Source: Nitzschia sp. pyKryTriq1
Lineage: Eukaryota > Bacillariophyta > Bacillariophyceae > Bacillariales > Bacillariaceae
DNA length: 64,000 nt
Assembly (NCBI GenBank): GCA_956465555.1
Contig: OY101130.1
Span: 744,001 to 808,000, forward strand
Direction of reading: 5' to 3'
Made by a program: the position numbers and the translations under genes
In this document: one piece after another, positions 23,191 through 33,279 of the stretch
Numbering within the stretch: the stretch's first letter is position 1
How the letters are laid out: the number at the start of each line of letters is the position of its first letter
The notes under the pieces: model-generated
The model's input: the letters and a program-made list of their open reading frames with translations, nothing else
Told to the model about the DNA's origin: nothing
The model's database searches: none

Positions 23191-23709
23191 GTGATAATTA
23201 GAAGGGGTTTCGCTTTGGAAGGTTTCTTTTATTATGAGCACGATTTGTGCTTTTACTTTTAGTTGTTTGATCATCCAACATCAGTTTGGAGCGTCCTGGA
23301 ACTTCTAATGTGTTGTTGGATATCTTCTCTTTCATAGAATTCATTTGTCTTCATATGTAGTTTGTAGAAATGTAGATGCCGTTCCTTGACGGACTTATAC
23401 GGACGGATTCGGGTCCGGTGGATCGGTGTTCGTGATTGAATCATATGACTTGAAGATGGGACAAGAGAGAAAACGTCCTCTGGATCGCCTGATGACTCAA
23501 ATGACCCATATTGTCACAGCCTTGTCGGCAACGACAGGAGTTACCAACTAATTATTTTAAAACAGATTCCACGTGTTGGGCTTGTGAATTGTGCGGATTT
23601 ACGCGAGCGCGGGGGCGAAACAGGCATGACATTTTTTGTGCATGATCGAGCGATGTTATCAGTTTTATCATTATTGGCTATTGCGGTTGCAGATGGCAGA
23701 TCTCAGATC

Positions 23710-23755
23710 CTCTCTTTCTCTTTCTCTTTCTCTTTCTCTTTCTCTTTCTCTCTCT
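23710..23755. repeat. TTTCTC hexamer microsatellite
   Basis: About six copies of CTTTCT/TTTCTC in a row, ending in CTCTCT, about 160 nt upstream of the CysRS start codon. The pyrimidine-rich position suggests a promoter or 5' UTR element, but this is unproven. Confidence 0.85.
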
Positions 23756-23914
23756 ATAATATCTACAACTGCGGGTAGGAACACAGAGAGACGATCGAGC
23801 AACAGTATCCCGCAGTACGTCTGTTGTCCCTCTGTTAATGTCCGCCGAAACCGTTTATCTGCCAGTAGTACTTCTTACGTGTATTTGGCTCGTTGAAATT
23901 TAAGGCTGCCTTTG

Positions 23915-25698
23915 ATGACGACGATGGCGTTTCAGTTGTTGTATTTCCTTTTCATTCAAGTTGTCGGCAACAGCGGAAGAACGGCACAAGCATGGTCAGC
24001 ACACTATTTCGATGCTGCGGCTAGAGCCAGGGTAACACTTCCGCAATCTTTCATGGCGACAACCGATGTGGATACTTCTGTGGTAAATAGGGCAGGGGAA
24101 GCACCCAACTTGCTACTGTTCAATTCAAAATCACGCACCAAGGAAGCTTTTCGTTCCATCAATGACAATAGGGTATCAATGTACACATGTGGCCCGACGG
24201 TGAGTGAACCTTGTTCATATCATGATTCCCAGTGGATCGACCACAGACAGTGGGCAGAATTGTGCATCTTCAATTTCTGATTAGGTCCGTTGTACTACAG
24301 GTGTACGATTTTGCCCATGTTGGAAATTTCCGGGCATTTTTAACGTATGACTTGATCAAGAGAGTTTTTCTGTATTTCGGATACGATGTCACGCATATCT
24401 GCAACTTGACCGATGTTGATGATAAAATCATAAATCGTGCCAATAAAGAAGGAATCAAGGTCATCACGGATCTCACACGGAAGTATGAAGAATTTTTCTT
24501 CGATGACTTGCGAGCTTTGAATGTGATGCTTGCCGACAAGTATCCTCGGGCTACGGAACACATACAAGAAATGATGGATATGATTCTGGGGTTGGAAGAA
24601 AAAGGTTTGGCTTATGAAACCGAAGACGGGTCATGGTATTTTGCTACTGATAAGAAAGAAGGCTACGGCTCTCAACTAGTCGATCTCAACTGGGAAGAGA
24701 TGGAGACATCTGAACGCGGAGAAGGAGAGCTAAAACGAAGTCCTCAGGATTTTTGCCTCTGGAAGGCATTCAAGCCTGGTTTAGATCGGGAAGATTCTTC
24801 TTGGGAATCACCACCGATTAAAAAGGGAAGGCCGGGGTGGCATCTTGAATGTTCCGCCATGGCGCGCAAATACCTCGGTGACACCATAGACATCCATGGT
24901 GGAGGTGTTGATCTCAAGTTTCCGCATCACGAGAATGAGATCGCTCAATCAGAAGGATTTAGCGGAAAGACGTTTTGCAACTGCTGGCTTCATAACGGGT
25001 TTGTCAATATCAACGACGAGAAGATGTCCAAATCCCTTGGTAATTTCATGACTTTGCGCAGCGCATGTCCAGAGTCACAGCAAGTGCGAGCCTATCGATA
25101 TCTTGTCGTCAGCTCTCAATATCGGAACCCATTGAGTTTTACCCCGGAAGTGATGGCAGCTGCCCAGAAAACTGTGACACGGATTGACAAGGTAATGAGT
25201 CAGATTAATGAGTCGTTGGAAGGACAAGAGATCAGAGAAGACGAAAGCCAAAGTCAGCTTGCGAACGAGGCCATACCAAAGGCCCTTCAAAATTTTGAGG
25301 CTGCTATCACTGATGACTTGAGTATGCCCCGGGCTGCTGCCTCTCTCTTCAGTATTATCAAGGCAGCAGAAACTGAGTTCAAAACAAAAGGAAAAGACTC
25401 CAGCCACAAACTAGACCTACCAGGTCTGAAGGCCGCTCAAAACGCGCTCTTACAAATGGATCGGATATTTGGCATTTTTTATGATGTACCTCTAACAAAG
25501 GAAGATCAACATGAAATACAGGCCAAAGAGAGTAACGCAATTCCTCCAGATGTTCTCGAGTTAGTCTCCAAAAGGGCGGTTGCTAAAGAGTCTAAGGATT
25601 GGGAATTGGCTGATTCATTTCGGGCGCGAATATCTGAACTTGGATTTGAAGTGAAAGATGTCAAAGGAGGCGACCCTGAGATAAGTAGAAAAGGATAA
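23915..25698 (+). CDS. Cysteinyl-tRNA synthetase, organelle-targeted (560 aa)
   Basis: Two exons, 23915..24199 and 24301..25698, phase 0 over a 101-nt intron (GTGAGT...TACAG). It charges tRNA-Cys. Class I marks: the intron falls inside the zinc/ATP segment MYTCGPTV|YDFAHVGNFRAF (HIGH box as HVGN), TDVDDKIINRA, GRPGWHLECSAM and FPHHENEIAQSE (Cys, His and Glu zinc ligands with the first Cys in TCGPT), and EKMSKSLGNF (KMSKS). The N-terminus MTTMAFQLLYFLFIQVVG ... AQAW resembles a signal peptide with an aromatic residue after the cleavage site, which in diatoms sends proteins to the plastid; internal Met starts could give a second product. The upstream TTG at 23912 is not used as start. Confidence 0.95.
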
Positions 25699-26480
25699 AA
25701 ATGCTGCGATGTGGGAGAAGCTACGACGACTAGAGTAGGGCAGCCAGTAACTATCGTGTTCTCTACTAGCTAGAGAAGTGAGAGGAGAGAGACAGTCGAC
25801 AGCTTGTGTGGCTTTACTGTCCCAGTACGAGTTTGTAGAGAACTCCGAATATCTACTTTTAAGGTGGCGGGAGGGAGGGAGAAGTCGTCCCATTCCGTCC
25901 CATGGTCGTGAGTAGTCTAGTCCTCTTTGTGGCTAAAGTTTTCTCGAATTTCTCTAACTACGAGTAGCTACGAACAGTAGGGACGAGAGGAGTGCGATGA
26001 GCAGGCATATGTAATATATTGCTACGTACGTACGTGCGAGCACAAGCATTCTATTATCCGGACCCTGAGAAGAATCATCATCACCATCGTTGGGAATCAA
26101 AATCAAGTCATGTCGACCGTGGGAGTCATTTACTCATGCCGGATCGTCGGTTTTCATTTCTTGCCTCGGTACTTCCTTTTGATTTCAACCAGAGATTTCA
26201 ACCAACGTCCTTCGATGACATCTGATAGCAAAAAAGGTACGATTAGATAAATACAAGTATGCTTGTACTCGCATTGACTCGCGTTCCCGAAGAGTTTACT
26301 TGCCTTGGTCGAAAGGGCTCCAACGATAGTCAGGTCTGCTCAGGCTTGCCATCTTCTACCAAGAAAGCCTGAACGTAACGTGCTATCTCTGTCCGCAAAT
26401 TGCTCAAGATTGTGTTGGTCTGAACTGGGTGTGAAGTGCGAAGGCGCATTCCACTCGCCAAGGGACGTCTGTCGCTCACG
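25699..26480. other. Intergenic region, no gene seen
   Basis: This 0.78 kb follows CysRS. CTAGAG/CTAC-rich short repeats lie at about 25730-25990. Nothing coding is recognisable; ORFs at 26019 and 26305 are short and featureless. Confidence 0.45.
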
Positions 26481-26861
26481 ATGCCGTTTGCCAAGACAGA
26501 AAAGAAGCCCGTTCTTGGTGCTTATGTAGCGAATCTGATGAAACAACATAATGCGGTTGAGATGAAAATCGTTGTCGACAACCCGAAGAACTGGAGTGTG
26601 ACGTCCCCGAAGAAAAGGAAGGTCTCGGCGTGCAAGCATCTCGCGTCATCCGTTGTAAGAAGAAAAATGACATCGCCCCAATCGATCCCAACGGCTGCTA
26701 TGAAGCAAATATTACCGGATGCAGAGGCAAAAGAACAAGGTCATGATGTGCTGGGCCACCATGCGGACGTTGATGCCTCGGCTGGGGCGCTCCCGCACGA
26801 AAGACATCAATCTTCCCCACTGCCGACGCAAGACATTTTCAGCACGGTCCGTTCTCCGTAG
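26481..26861 (+). CDS. Small basic hypothetical protein (126 aa)
   Basis: ATG at 26481. It is Lys/Arg/Ser/Pro-rich, with SPKKRKV as a likely nuclear localisation signal. The start, PVLGAYVANLMKQHNAVEMK followed by IVVDN, lines up with the start of the larger protein at 27635 (LRTFMLNLLSSHNGDVQ then LVADN): aromatic, NL, HN and VxxxVxDN positions coincide. This hints at a tandem pair of one unnamed family. The later part is low complexity. A downstream exon is possible. Unrecognised function; coding status moderately supported. Confidence 0.4.
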   Translation: MPFAKTEKKPVLGAYVANLMKQHNAVEMKIVVDNPKNWSVTSPKKRKVSACKHLASSVVRRKMTSPQSIPTAAMKQILPDAEAKEQGHDVLGHHADVDASAGALPHERHQSSPLPTQDIFSTVRSP

Positions 26862-27175
26862 AAATGTATTGACTGGCCTGCCACAAATATGAAGCACAAG
26901 GCTAGGCTACCAATGTCAATGTTGCATTGAGGCCCGGCACAGGTGGTTTTACAAAACAAGGCTGCCGTCATGGTCGTCGCTCCATAGCATCATCATCGAT
27001 CGGATTGGGATTTGAATTTGGAGCGCAGGAAATATTTATACGTTATTCTGTGTGTTTTGACTTCTTTAAGGGTCTTCTCCGCCAATCAATAAATAAATAG
27101 AAACTATCATAAGTAGTGGTGCTTTTCAGTGACGAAGAAACCACGAATGAAGTTCAACAACGCAGTTATACGTAC

Positions 27176-27450
27176 CGGTACCCGTACCGGTACCCATGCA
27201 TGCTACTATTATTATTTGTACAGTTGTTGAAACTTGAAACTCCCACCACCCGCCCGGCATCCGTACGAGGGTAGACGCTGTACTGGTACAGTACTGTTAG
27301 TACCTGTACTGTACTCGTACTCTGGTACAGTACTCATACAGTACTCATACAGTACTCATACTGTACCGGTACTGTGCCTGGTACCGGCACTGTACTCGTA
27401 CTGTACCGGTACCAGGTACCGCAGACGAAAAGTAAAGTACAGTACCGTAC
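27176..27450. repeat. Dense GTAC-palindrome array
   Basis: Over about 270 nt the tetramer GTAC and its expansions (GGTACCGGTACC, GTACAGTAC, GTACTGTAC) recur many times. An 11-nt unit CAGTACTCATA is repeated three times exactly at 27328-27338, 27339-27349 and 27350-27360. It lies upstream of the gene at 27635. Confidence 0.8.
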
Positions 27451-27634
27451 AATAATTTCAAATTAGCTCTCTACTACCCTGCCGAGAGAAAGATCGTACC
27501 GGTTCTGTGTTCTTGATGGCAGCGGCCTCGACCAGCCACAAAACCATTGATCGACGGGAAGAGAAAAAGCATTCCGGTTGACCTTGATTGGAATCAGTGA
27601 AATTGACTATCGAACAAGAATTGATTTGGCAACG

Positions 27635-28690
27635 ATGTCCCCCCTTCGCACCTTCATGCTCAACCTGCTGAGTAGCCACAACGGGGATGTTCAGCTGGTG
27701 GCTGATAACGCCGCTCTGACAATGGAGAAAGCTCCTCCCAGTCGGCCAAACCAACCAGCATTGGCAGCCATGGGTGGTAGCAGCCACTCGTGTACTCGTT
27801 GGGAGACCGATGAGCCCTCTCCCGGACGTGCTTCCGACAAAGGTGCAAAGACTTTGGGGCCAGTTCTTGCCCTATCGCTCCAACGGCGTCCTCATCCGCT
27901 CCTCTGCAAGAACTCAAGCCCGGCCTGCCCGATCCGAAAGCTCTCACCGAAGGTGCACCCTGACGAGAGCCACGAAGACGTCATATCGCCGTCTCCGGGA
28001 CTCAGATTGGAAAGCAAAAGGCTCGTGAAGAACATGGATCGGCTTGCCATCAGTCGCCCGCCCCTGTCCCCACGCAAGAACAAAGGGAGATCCATTGTGA
28101 TGCCGGGGGGCAGGAAAGCCACCGCTCCCAAGAAGAAACTAAGCTACACCAAGCCACTTCGACCACCTGACCGCATCATCTCGAAACGCAACCGCCCGCT
28201 TGCCGAGCTGCAGGCTCCTGCTGCTTCGATCGCGCCCTCTCCACCTGTCTGGACCACTACAGAGCAAATTGTTGCGTCCGGCGGGAAGTCTGCCGACGGT
28301 CCCACCAGAGGCCTCTCAAAAACTCTAGGTGCAGATGTCACGGAACAAGCTCCTATATGTCCCACGAGAAGACCGTCCACCCAGTCGCACGAGCTTGCCG
28401 AGGGAGACCGCGAGAATGAAGCGGCACGACAGTTCCCGTACACGGTTGTCAGTGAGAGAGCATCGAAGATGCCCAGCACCGTAGGCTTTGATAGAGCCAG
28501 TACGAGGCCCACTGATTTTGAGATCGAACGAGATATCTTGGTTCTCCCTCCACTGCCGGAGTTAGGGACCGGCGAAGGCGACAAGCACCCAGACGACGAC
28601 GACGACCTTCAATCCAAGGACCGGCTTGTTGACAGCAACGTCCGAGGGACAGGAGGCTGCAACGTAGGTAGACATCGTTGTGAGACCTAA
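27635..28690 (+). CDS. Low-complexity basic hypothetical protein (351 aa)
   Basis: ATG at 27635 preferred over the open frame from 27578. It is rich in Pro, Ser, Arg and Lys, with several basic clusters (SPRKNKGRS, PKKKLSYTK, ISKRNRPLAEL) consistent with a nuclear protein, and an acidic end (HPDDDDDLQSKDRL). The N-terminal LRTFMLNLLSSHNGDVQ then LVADNAALTM is the only ordered-looking part and resembles the start of the gene at 26481. No domain is recognised. The long open frame and the shared N-terminus support it as real. Confidence 0.5.
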   Translation: MSPLRTFMLNLLSSHNGDVQLVADNAALTMEKAPPSRPNQPALAAMGGSSHSCTRWETDEPSPGRASDKGAKTLGPVLALSLQRRPHPLLCKNSSPACPIRKLSPKVHPDESHEDVISPSPGLRLESKRLVKNMDRLAISRPPLSPRKNKGRSIVMPGGRKATAPKKKLSYTKPLRPPDRIISKRNRPLAELQAPAASIAPSPPVWTTTEQIVASGGKSADGPTRGLSKTLGADVTEQAPICPTRRPSTQSHELAEGDRENEAARQFPYTVVSERASKMPSTVGFDRASTRPTDFEIERDILVLPPLPELGTGEGDKHPDDDDDLQSKDRLVDSNVRGTGGCNVGRHRCET

Positions 28691-29592
28691 TGGGTGTGGG
28701 ACAGCACCAGTAGCCGAAAGCAGAGCGACACTTCACTACAGTACATACGATTCTGAGTACTGGGTGCCAGGTACCGTACCGTACTGTACTATATGTACTG
28801 TAGGGCGATGACGGATGAGAGCGAAGACAGCATAAAAAAATATAGCGAAGAGAGACGCCATTGTCGATTGTCTGCGGTGTACGGTGTACCTGTACAGGTA
28901 CAGTACCGGATTCCAGGTACAGATTTAGCGCTCCAGCTTTCCGCGGCGACCAATTTTTCATCAAAGAGCGCTCTAGTAGCACGTAATTTTTGACGACGCA
29001 CAGACCTATGGTACCTTGTGTCATGTTGCAGACCTCCTGTTAGTACAGGTAGATGTAGGTAGTTGTCTCTTGACCATGGCGAGAGCGATCGACCAGCCGA
29101 TCGATGACTCATCGATACGACTGTCGTCTCGCCTACAAAATTTTTTTTCCCACCCACCATCCCTACCGGTAGCCTACACATTACTATCTTGGCCCTAGGG
29201 ACTAGCTTAGTCCTAATTACCTGCGAAGCGCCTAACCACACATTCGACTGTACCGGTACCGTACCAGGTACCAGGTATGTCTGACTTCACCTATCCCACC
29301 GACTGTACCAGGTACCGGTACGACGGTGGACCCCTCGCTTGCTTACACTGGCCGAGGCATGGCTTGGGAATCTTGGATTCAGATGCTGTTAGCTGTGGAG
29401 AGTGAAGAAGAGGGTTTATTGAGGTCGTAAAAAGTCAGTAAGCAAACGCAAAAGTTTGTGATCTATTGGATCCATCGAATACAAGCGCTTCCAGTCCAGC
29501 AGCTTTTCAAAACGCACCACCTCTTCAAGTACGAAGCAGGTCATCGGAAAGCTTGTGTACGACCGGCACCACATCACCACATCATACGGCAA
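28691..29592. other. Intergenic region rich in GTAC palindromes
   Basis: This 0.9 kb holds GTACCGTACC-type palindrome clusters at about 28740-28800, 28880-28925 and 29250-29325. No gene is seen. The 191-codon minus ORF (28449..29024) overlaps the upstream gene and has no recognisable features. Confidence 0.5.
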
Positions 29593-30738
29593 ATGAATCG
29601 GACCGTCCTCGGTTTCCGTTTTCTGGTCAGCCAGTCCGCAAAACGCCCTTTCTTATCGTATTTGAATGTGCCAGCATCACCGTGTCTGCTTCAACGAGCC
29701 GCTCGTCCAACAAATCAAATCTTCCGTGGCCTCGGCACCGCAGTTTCGAGAGCATCTGAAAATGATCTCAATCAAGCGCTTCCGTCAAACTTGACGTTCG
29801 ACGTTCGATCCTCCTTCGCGCCCAAAGTTCAGCCAATCCTCTCCATAGCCGTCGAAAAAAGCTCTGGTGAAGATGACACTGGGATGGAATCAAAGGCCGG
29901 GGATGATGGTCACCTAGATGTCATCATCGATGCTGCTGCTGATGATGATGATGACTCCGACGCCGACGAGCCCGACTACACGAGTTTGGACGTCCCAAGC
30001 TATGTGGTTCCATTACCCGATCGGCTGAAGACAAACGTACATTATGGTGTGGATGGCTCTGTGAGTGGCACGTTATGGCTGGATTCCTCTGTCTTTGGAG
30101 TTGATCCAATCCGAATCGACTTGATCAAGCAGTCAGTTGACTATATTCGGAACAAGATCCGAGGCAGGCGCAAGGCCAAAACCAAAACCATCGGAGAGGT
30201 TAGCGGGAGCGGCCGGAAAGTACGCCAACAGAAGGGCACAGGAAAGGCCCGAGCCGGTCACTCAAGACCAGCACACTGGCGTGGTGGAGCGAAAGCGCAT
30301 GGGCCTAGAAATGCAACCGACTACGGGAACGTCAAGATGAATAAGAAAACAAAGCGACTCGCCATGGCGAGTACGTTGTCACAGAAGCTGAAGGAAGGAA
30401 ATCTAATTGTCGTTGACAATCTACTCCTTGATTCTCACAAGACATCACCGTGGGCATCTGTCTTGGAAAGTGCTTTTAACATCGGTATGGATGGAGCCTC
30501 GGCCCTCATCGTTGATCACTACCACGATTCGTCGCCAGAAGTCGACACGGGAGACAATTTCCATGCGTCGCATAATGGCGTACCAATCAATTTGTGGGTA
30601 GCCTCTGGAAATATCGCCAAAGTGAAGGTTGTTAACCAGTCGTTTGCCAATGTCTACGACGTTATGAAAAAAGAAAGGCTTGTCATAACGCTCAGTGCAC
30701 TCGAAATCTTGGAGGAGCGGCTGAAGCTCCCCGCATAA
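29593..30738 (+). CDS. Mitochondrial ribosomal protein uL4 (381 aa)
   Basis: Single exon. ATG at 29593 is chosen because it begins a typical mitochondrial presequence (MNRTVLGFRFLVSQSAKRPF), although the frame is open from 29458. The uL4 domain follows: SYVVPLPDRLKTNVHYG, then SSVFGVDPIRIDLIKQSVDY, the basic RNA-binding loop RQQKGTGKARAGHSRPAHWR and GGAKAHGP, KMNKKTKRLAMASTLSQKL and VDNLLLDSHKT. It is a structural protein of the large subunit exit tunnel. Odd: a strongly acidic stretch (ADDDDDSDADEPD, about residues 113-125) between the presequence and the domain. The end (VITLSALEILEERLKL) is typical. Confidence 0.9.
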   Translation: MNRTVLGFRFLVSQSAKRPFLSYLNVPASPCLLQRAARPTNQIFRGLGTAVSRASENDLNQALPSNLTFDVRSSFAPKVQPILSIAVEKSSGEDDTGMESKAGDDGHLDVIIDAAADDDDDSDADEPDYTSLDVPSYVVPLPDRLKTNVHYGVDGSVSGTLWLDSSVFGVDPIRIDLIKQSVDYIRNKIRGRRKAKTKTIGEVSGSGRKVRQQKGTGKARAGHSRPAHWRGGAKAHGPRNATDYGNVKMNKKTKRLAMASTLSQKLKEGNLIVVDNLLLDSHKTSPWASVLESAFNIGMDGASALIVDHYHDSSPEVDTGDNFHASHNGVPINLWVASGNIAKVKVVNQSFANVYDVMKKERLVITLSALEILEERLKLPA

Positions 30739-30930
30739 GTTTCAACCATACCCTGCCTATTCGAGAGCACGGCCTGAAGTTCTAGTATATTTGCTCCTAA
30801 TAAATACTTTGGAAATGGCATATGCCAGTGGACAGCGGCTCAATTTGTTGGAATTTTTGAATATTTTACCATCAAATCAGATGAAGGATTTCTTCCCACC
30901 AAAAATTCCGACGAATGCGTAATTCGAATC

Positions 30931-32040
30931 TCAAGTTGTGCCTTTTTGCTTTTCTCTGTGCAGCTCCTTGCGTGTTTTCAACAGCTTGCATGTGGAACTC
31001 GAAATCAGGCACAGTACGGCCTTTTCGCTGTTTTCCACCCCCCCCAAATCTTGATTCGTCTTTTCTAGTTGCGTATTGGTTTGTTGCTGTTCTTTCTCAC
31101 AGGCAGACAAAGCTAGACGATTCTCGATCACGCCTTTAGTGGCCTCCTCCATCATACGTTCTTGCTTTGAAATGAACAACTTCCAGTGGGAAATATCCAT
31201 AACCATCCGGGCCTCTTCTTTTTTCTTTTCCAGTTCCTCCTTTGTATACGCCTGTTTTGCAACATTATATATATTTTCCGAGGCGGAGTCGTTGTCATCG
31301 TCTTTCTGATGCTTCTCTAATTTCTCTTTCAACATTTGAAGCTCCTTCTGTAAACGAAGCTTTCTTGCAGCTAGAGAACCTGAAGCGATAGAGTCAGTAG
31401 GAGTCTTGACCTGCTCTAGACCAGAACGACCAAGATCAGCGCACAGCATCGTCGTAGGAAAAAATACTTTGCCCTCTGCGCCAGTTGCGGCAACATTCTG
31501 GATGACGAGGTCTACAGAGAGCGCTGAAATAGGAGCAATGTTATCACTGACTGGACTCAACCGTTGCATTGCTTGATCTCGTTTTTCCATAGCCCCGCGA
31601 AGTTTTTCCCGGGCTCTTTTCAAGGCCATTTGAACATCTTCAGACGATCTTAGTGACTTCGTTGGATCACCTGGTGCGTGCACCAACACAGACATTCCCT
31701 GCTGGCTATTGATTTTTTCTTTTTTCTTTTTCAGTTGTTCAAGCCTTGCTCTGGCAGTTTCCAACTCGAGTGTTCTGGGTGCTTGCACTTCATTCGCCGC
31801 TGACTGTGCAGCGAGGCGCGGGGAGACCATGGAGTCTCCGGGCCCAGGTGGATCGTGGCTGCAAGTAGCTGCGGGTTGCGCCAGGTTGCCCGCCTGAGGT
31901 TTCTGAGATATCAATACTTGCAGTTTTCTCTTTCGGCTATTTCCTTGTCGGACTTGCTGGGGAACAAAGGATGATTTGATTCGGCTTTCGTCGGCCATGC
32001 CCGAACTCTGGGCTCTCTCTTGCTTCGGCGGCGACCCCAT
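30931..32040 (-). CDS. Coiled-coil hypothetical protein (369 aa)
   Basis: Single exon as read. Heptad-like charged helices: LELETARARLEQLKKKKEKI, ALKRAREKLRGAMEKRDQAM, LRLQKELQMLKEKLEKHQKD and YTKEELEKKKEEARMVMD. The N-terminus is Pro/Ser/Gln-rich. No catalytic motif. The last 30 residues lie next to a run of G/C (about 31040) where a misread base could shift the frame, so the C-terminus is less sure. It converges on uL4m with 192 nt between stops. Unrecognised family; a structural or nuclear role is possible. Confidence 0.65.
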   Translation of the reverse strand: MGSPPKQERAQSSGMADESRIKSSFVPQQVRQGNSRKRKLQVLISQKPQAGNLAQPAATCSHDPPGPGDSMVSPRLAAQSAANEVQAPRTLELETARARLEQLKKKKEKINSQQGMSVLVHAPGDPTKSLRSSEDVQMALKRAREKLRGAMEKRDQAMQRLSPVSDNIAPISALSVDLVIQNVAATGAEGKVFFPTTMLCADLGRSGLEQVKTPTDSIASGSLAARKLRLQKELQMLKEKLEKHQKDDDNDSASENIYNVAKQAYTKEELEKKKEEARMVMDISHWKLFISKQERMMEEATKGVIENRLALSACEKEQQQTNTQLEKTNQDLGGVENSEKAVLCLISSSTCKLLKTRKELHREKQKGTT

Positions 32041-33279
32041 GGCACCTCAACCCTGCAAATGCAGCTATTACAGATACAAGTAGGAGACTAAGTGCAGGGA
32101 TAACCCAGCGACCACCACTGTCACGATGTCCATCGTTTCTACAACTTGTTACAAGTACGGTGGGAGTATTTTAGTTCCAAGTTTCGTCTGTTCATGAGTT
32201 ATGATCATCTTTTACGTAGACTTCGTACTGCGTCAAAGTGTATCCATAATATACTCAGAAATTACGCGATTTCCGCGCGCAAGCAGCCTCCCGAGGCACT
32301 TTAGAGGCCTTCACATCCTACAGGACCATAATACGAGGGATCTAGTACTCGAAACTCTGAGGGCTTCGAAGATGGTAAAAGAGCTCCAAAGCTACCCTTC
32401 GAAACCCGAACTCTTGAATGAGGAAATCACAAAAGTACAAATAGATGATGAGCAAAATGAGCTCACAATTTATGAATCTAAAGAACTTGCAGTTCATCAC
32501 AAATCCACCTATTCACTACGCCCAAATAGTAGGCTCATAACCCACTATTTCTACATTGGTATGGTTCCAACGAAAGGTTGCTTCTTTGTGCACAGGGTGG
32601 GCCCGGCGCACCGCCATGTCTCGTCAGACGTAAAAATATGTCAATATGTACAAATGTACCAGAATGTACATACGGGAGATTGAACGAGGCTGCCGGTAGT
32701 CACAATGACTCTTGACACGAAAGGTACCTGGTACAGTACCGGTACCAGTACACAGTACAGTAGTCCACGGACTGCGCGCGGGCCGGGCCGGTCTGGGCTA
32801 TGGGAACTCTTGTACCGGTACTTGTACTGGGCCGAATGCTATTTATTGATCCCTGCGCTGGTACCCGTACTTGTATGAAGACCATCCAGTACCCTATGTA
32901 CACGAGCAAAAAATCTGAAGACCAATGCCCCGACCGGGCTCCCAACGGATGACCAAGCTATGCGCACCCCGCAATCACCATTCACTAATGATGCCGCCGC
33001 AGGATTGTGTCGTTGGATCACCAAGACAACCGACAGCATCATGTACAGTACTGGTACTGTACAACACAAAGTACAACGATTGCTGTAGTTTACTCCTGGT
33101 TTGATTAATCTACACCCCCGAGGATTTGTAAGTATAGTAAGACAGATGCAGTTGGCACTGACGATAAACGCAGTACAGGTACACGCCCAATCGACTGACA
33201 AATTCGCTCTCTTTGCCTCCTCCAGCTCTAGGACACATTCGGAAGCACTTCGTACCAGTACTCTAACTTTGATTGCAAA
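32041..33279. other. Region upstream of beta-adaptin, with one doubtful ORF
   Basis: A 160-codon plus-strand ORF (32201..32683) reads partly like protein (ELQSYPSKPELLNEEITKVQ), but no family is recognised and no partner exon was found. The rest, especially 32720-33075, is rich in GGTACC/GTACAGTAC palindromes. This is probably the beta-adaptin promoter. Confidence 0.4.

Larger units (their letters stand above)
21936..23914. other. 2 kb region between methionine aminopeptidase and CysRS
   Basis: Divergent promoter region for two organelle-translation genes. It holds TACTCGTAC-like repeats near the aminopeptidase start (about 22110-22130), several short ORFs at 22437..22980 with no recognisable content, a copia RNase H relic (about 23000-23190) and a TTTCTC microsatellite (23710-23755) just upstream of CysRS. 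Confidence 0.5.

Noticed and set aside
29458-29592. Upstream extension of the uL4m frame
   Set aside because: The mitochondrial presequence begins at ATG 29593; the first 45 codons look like translated 5' UTR.
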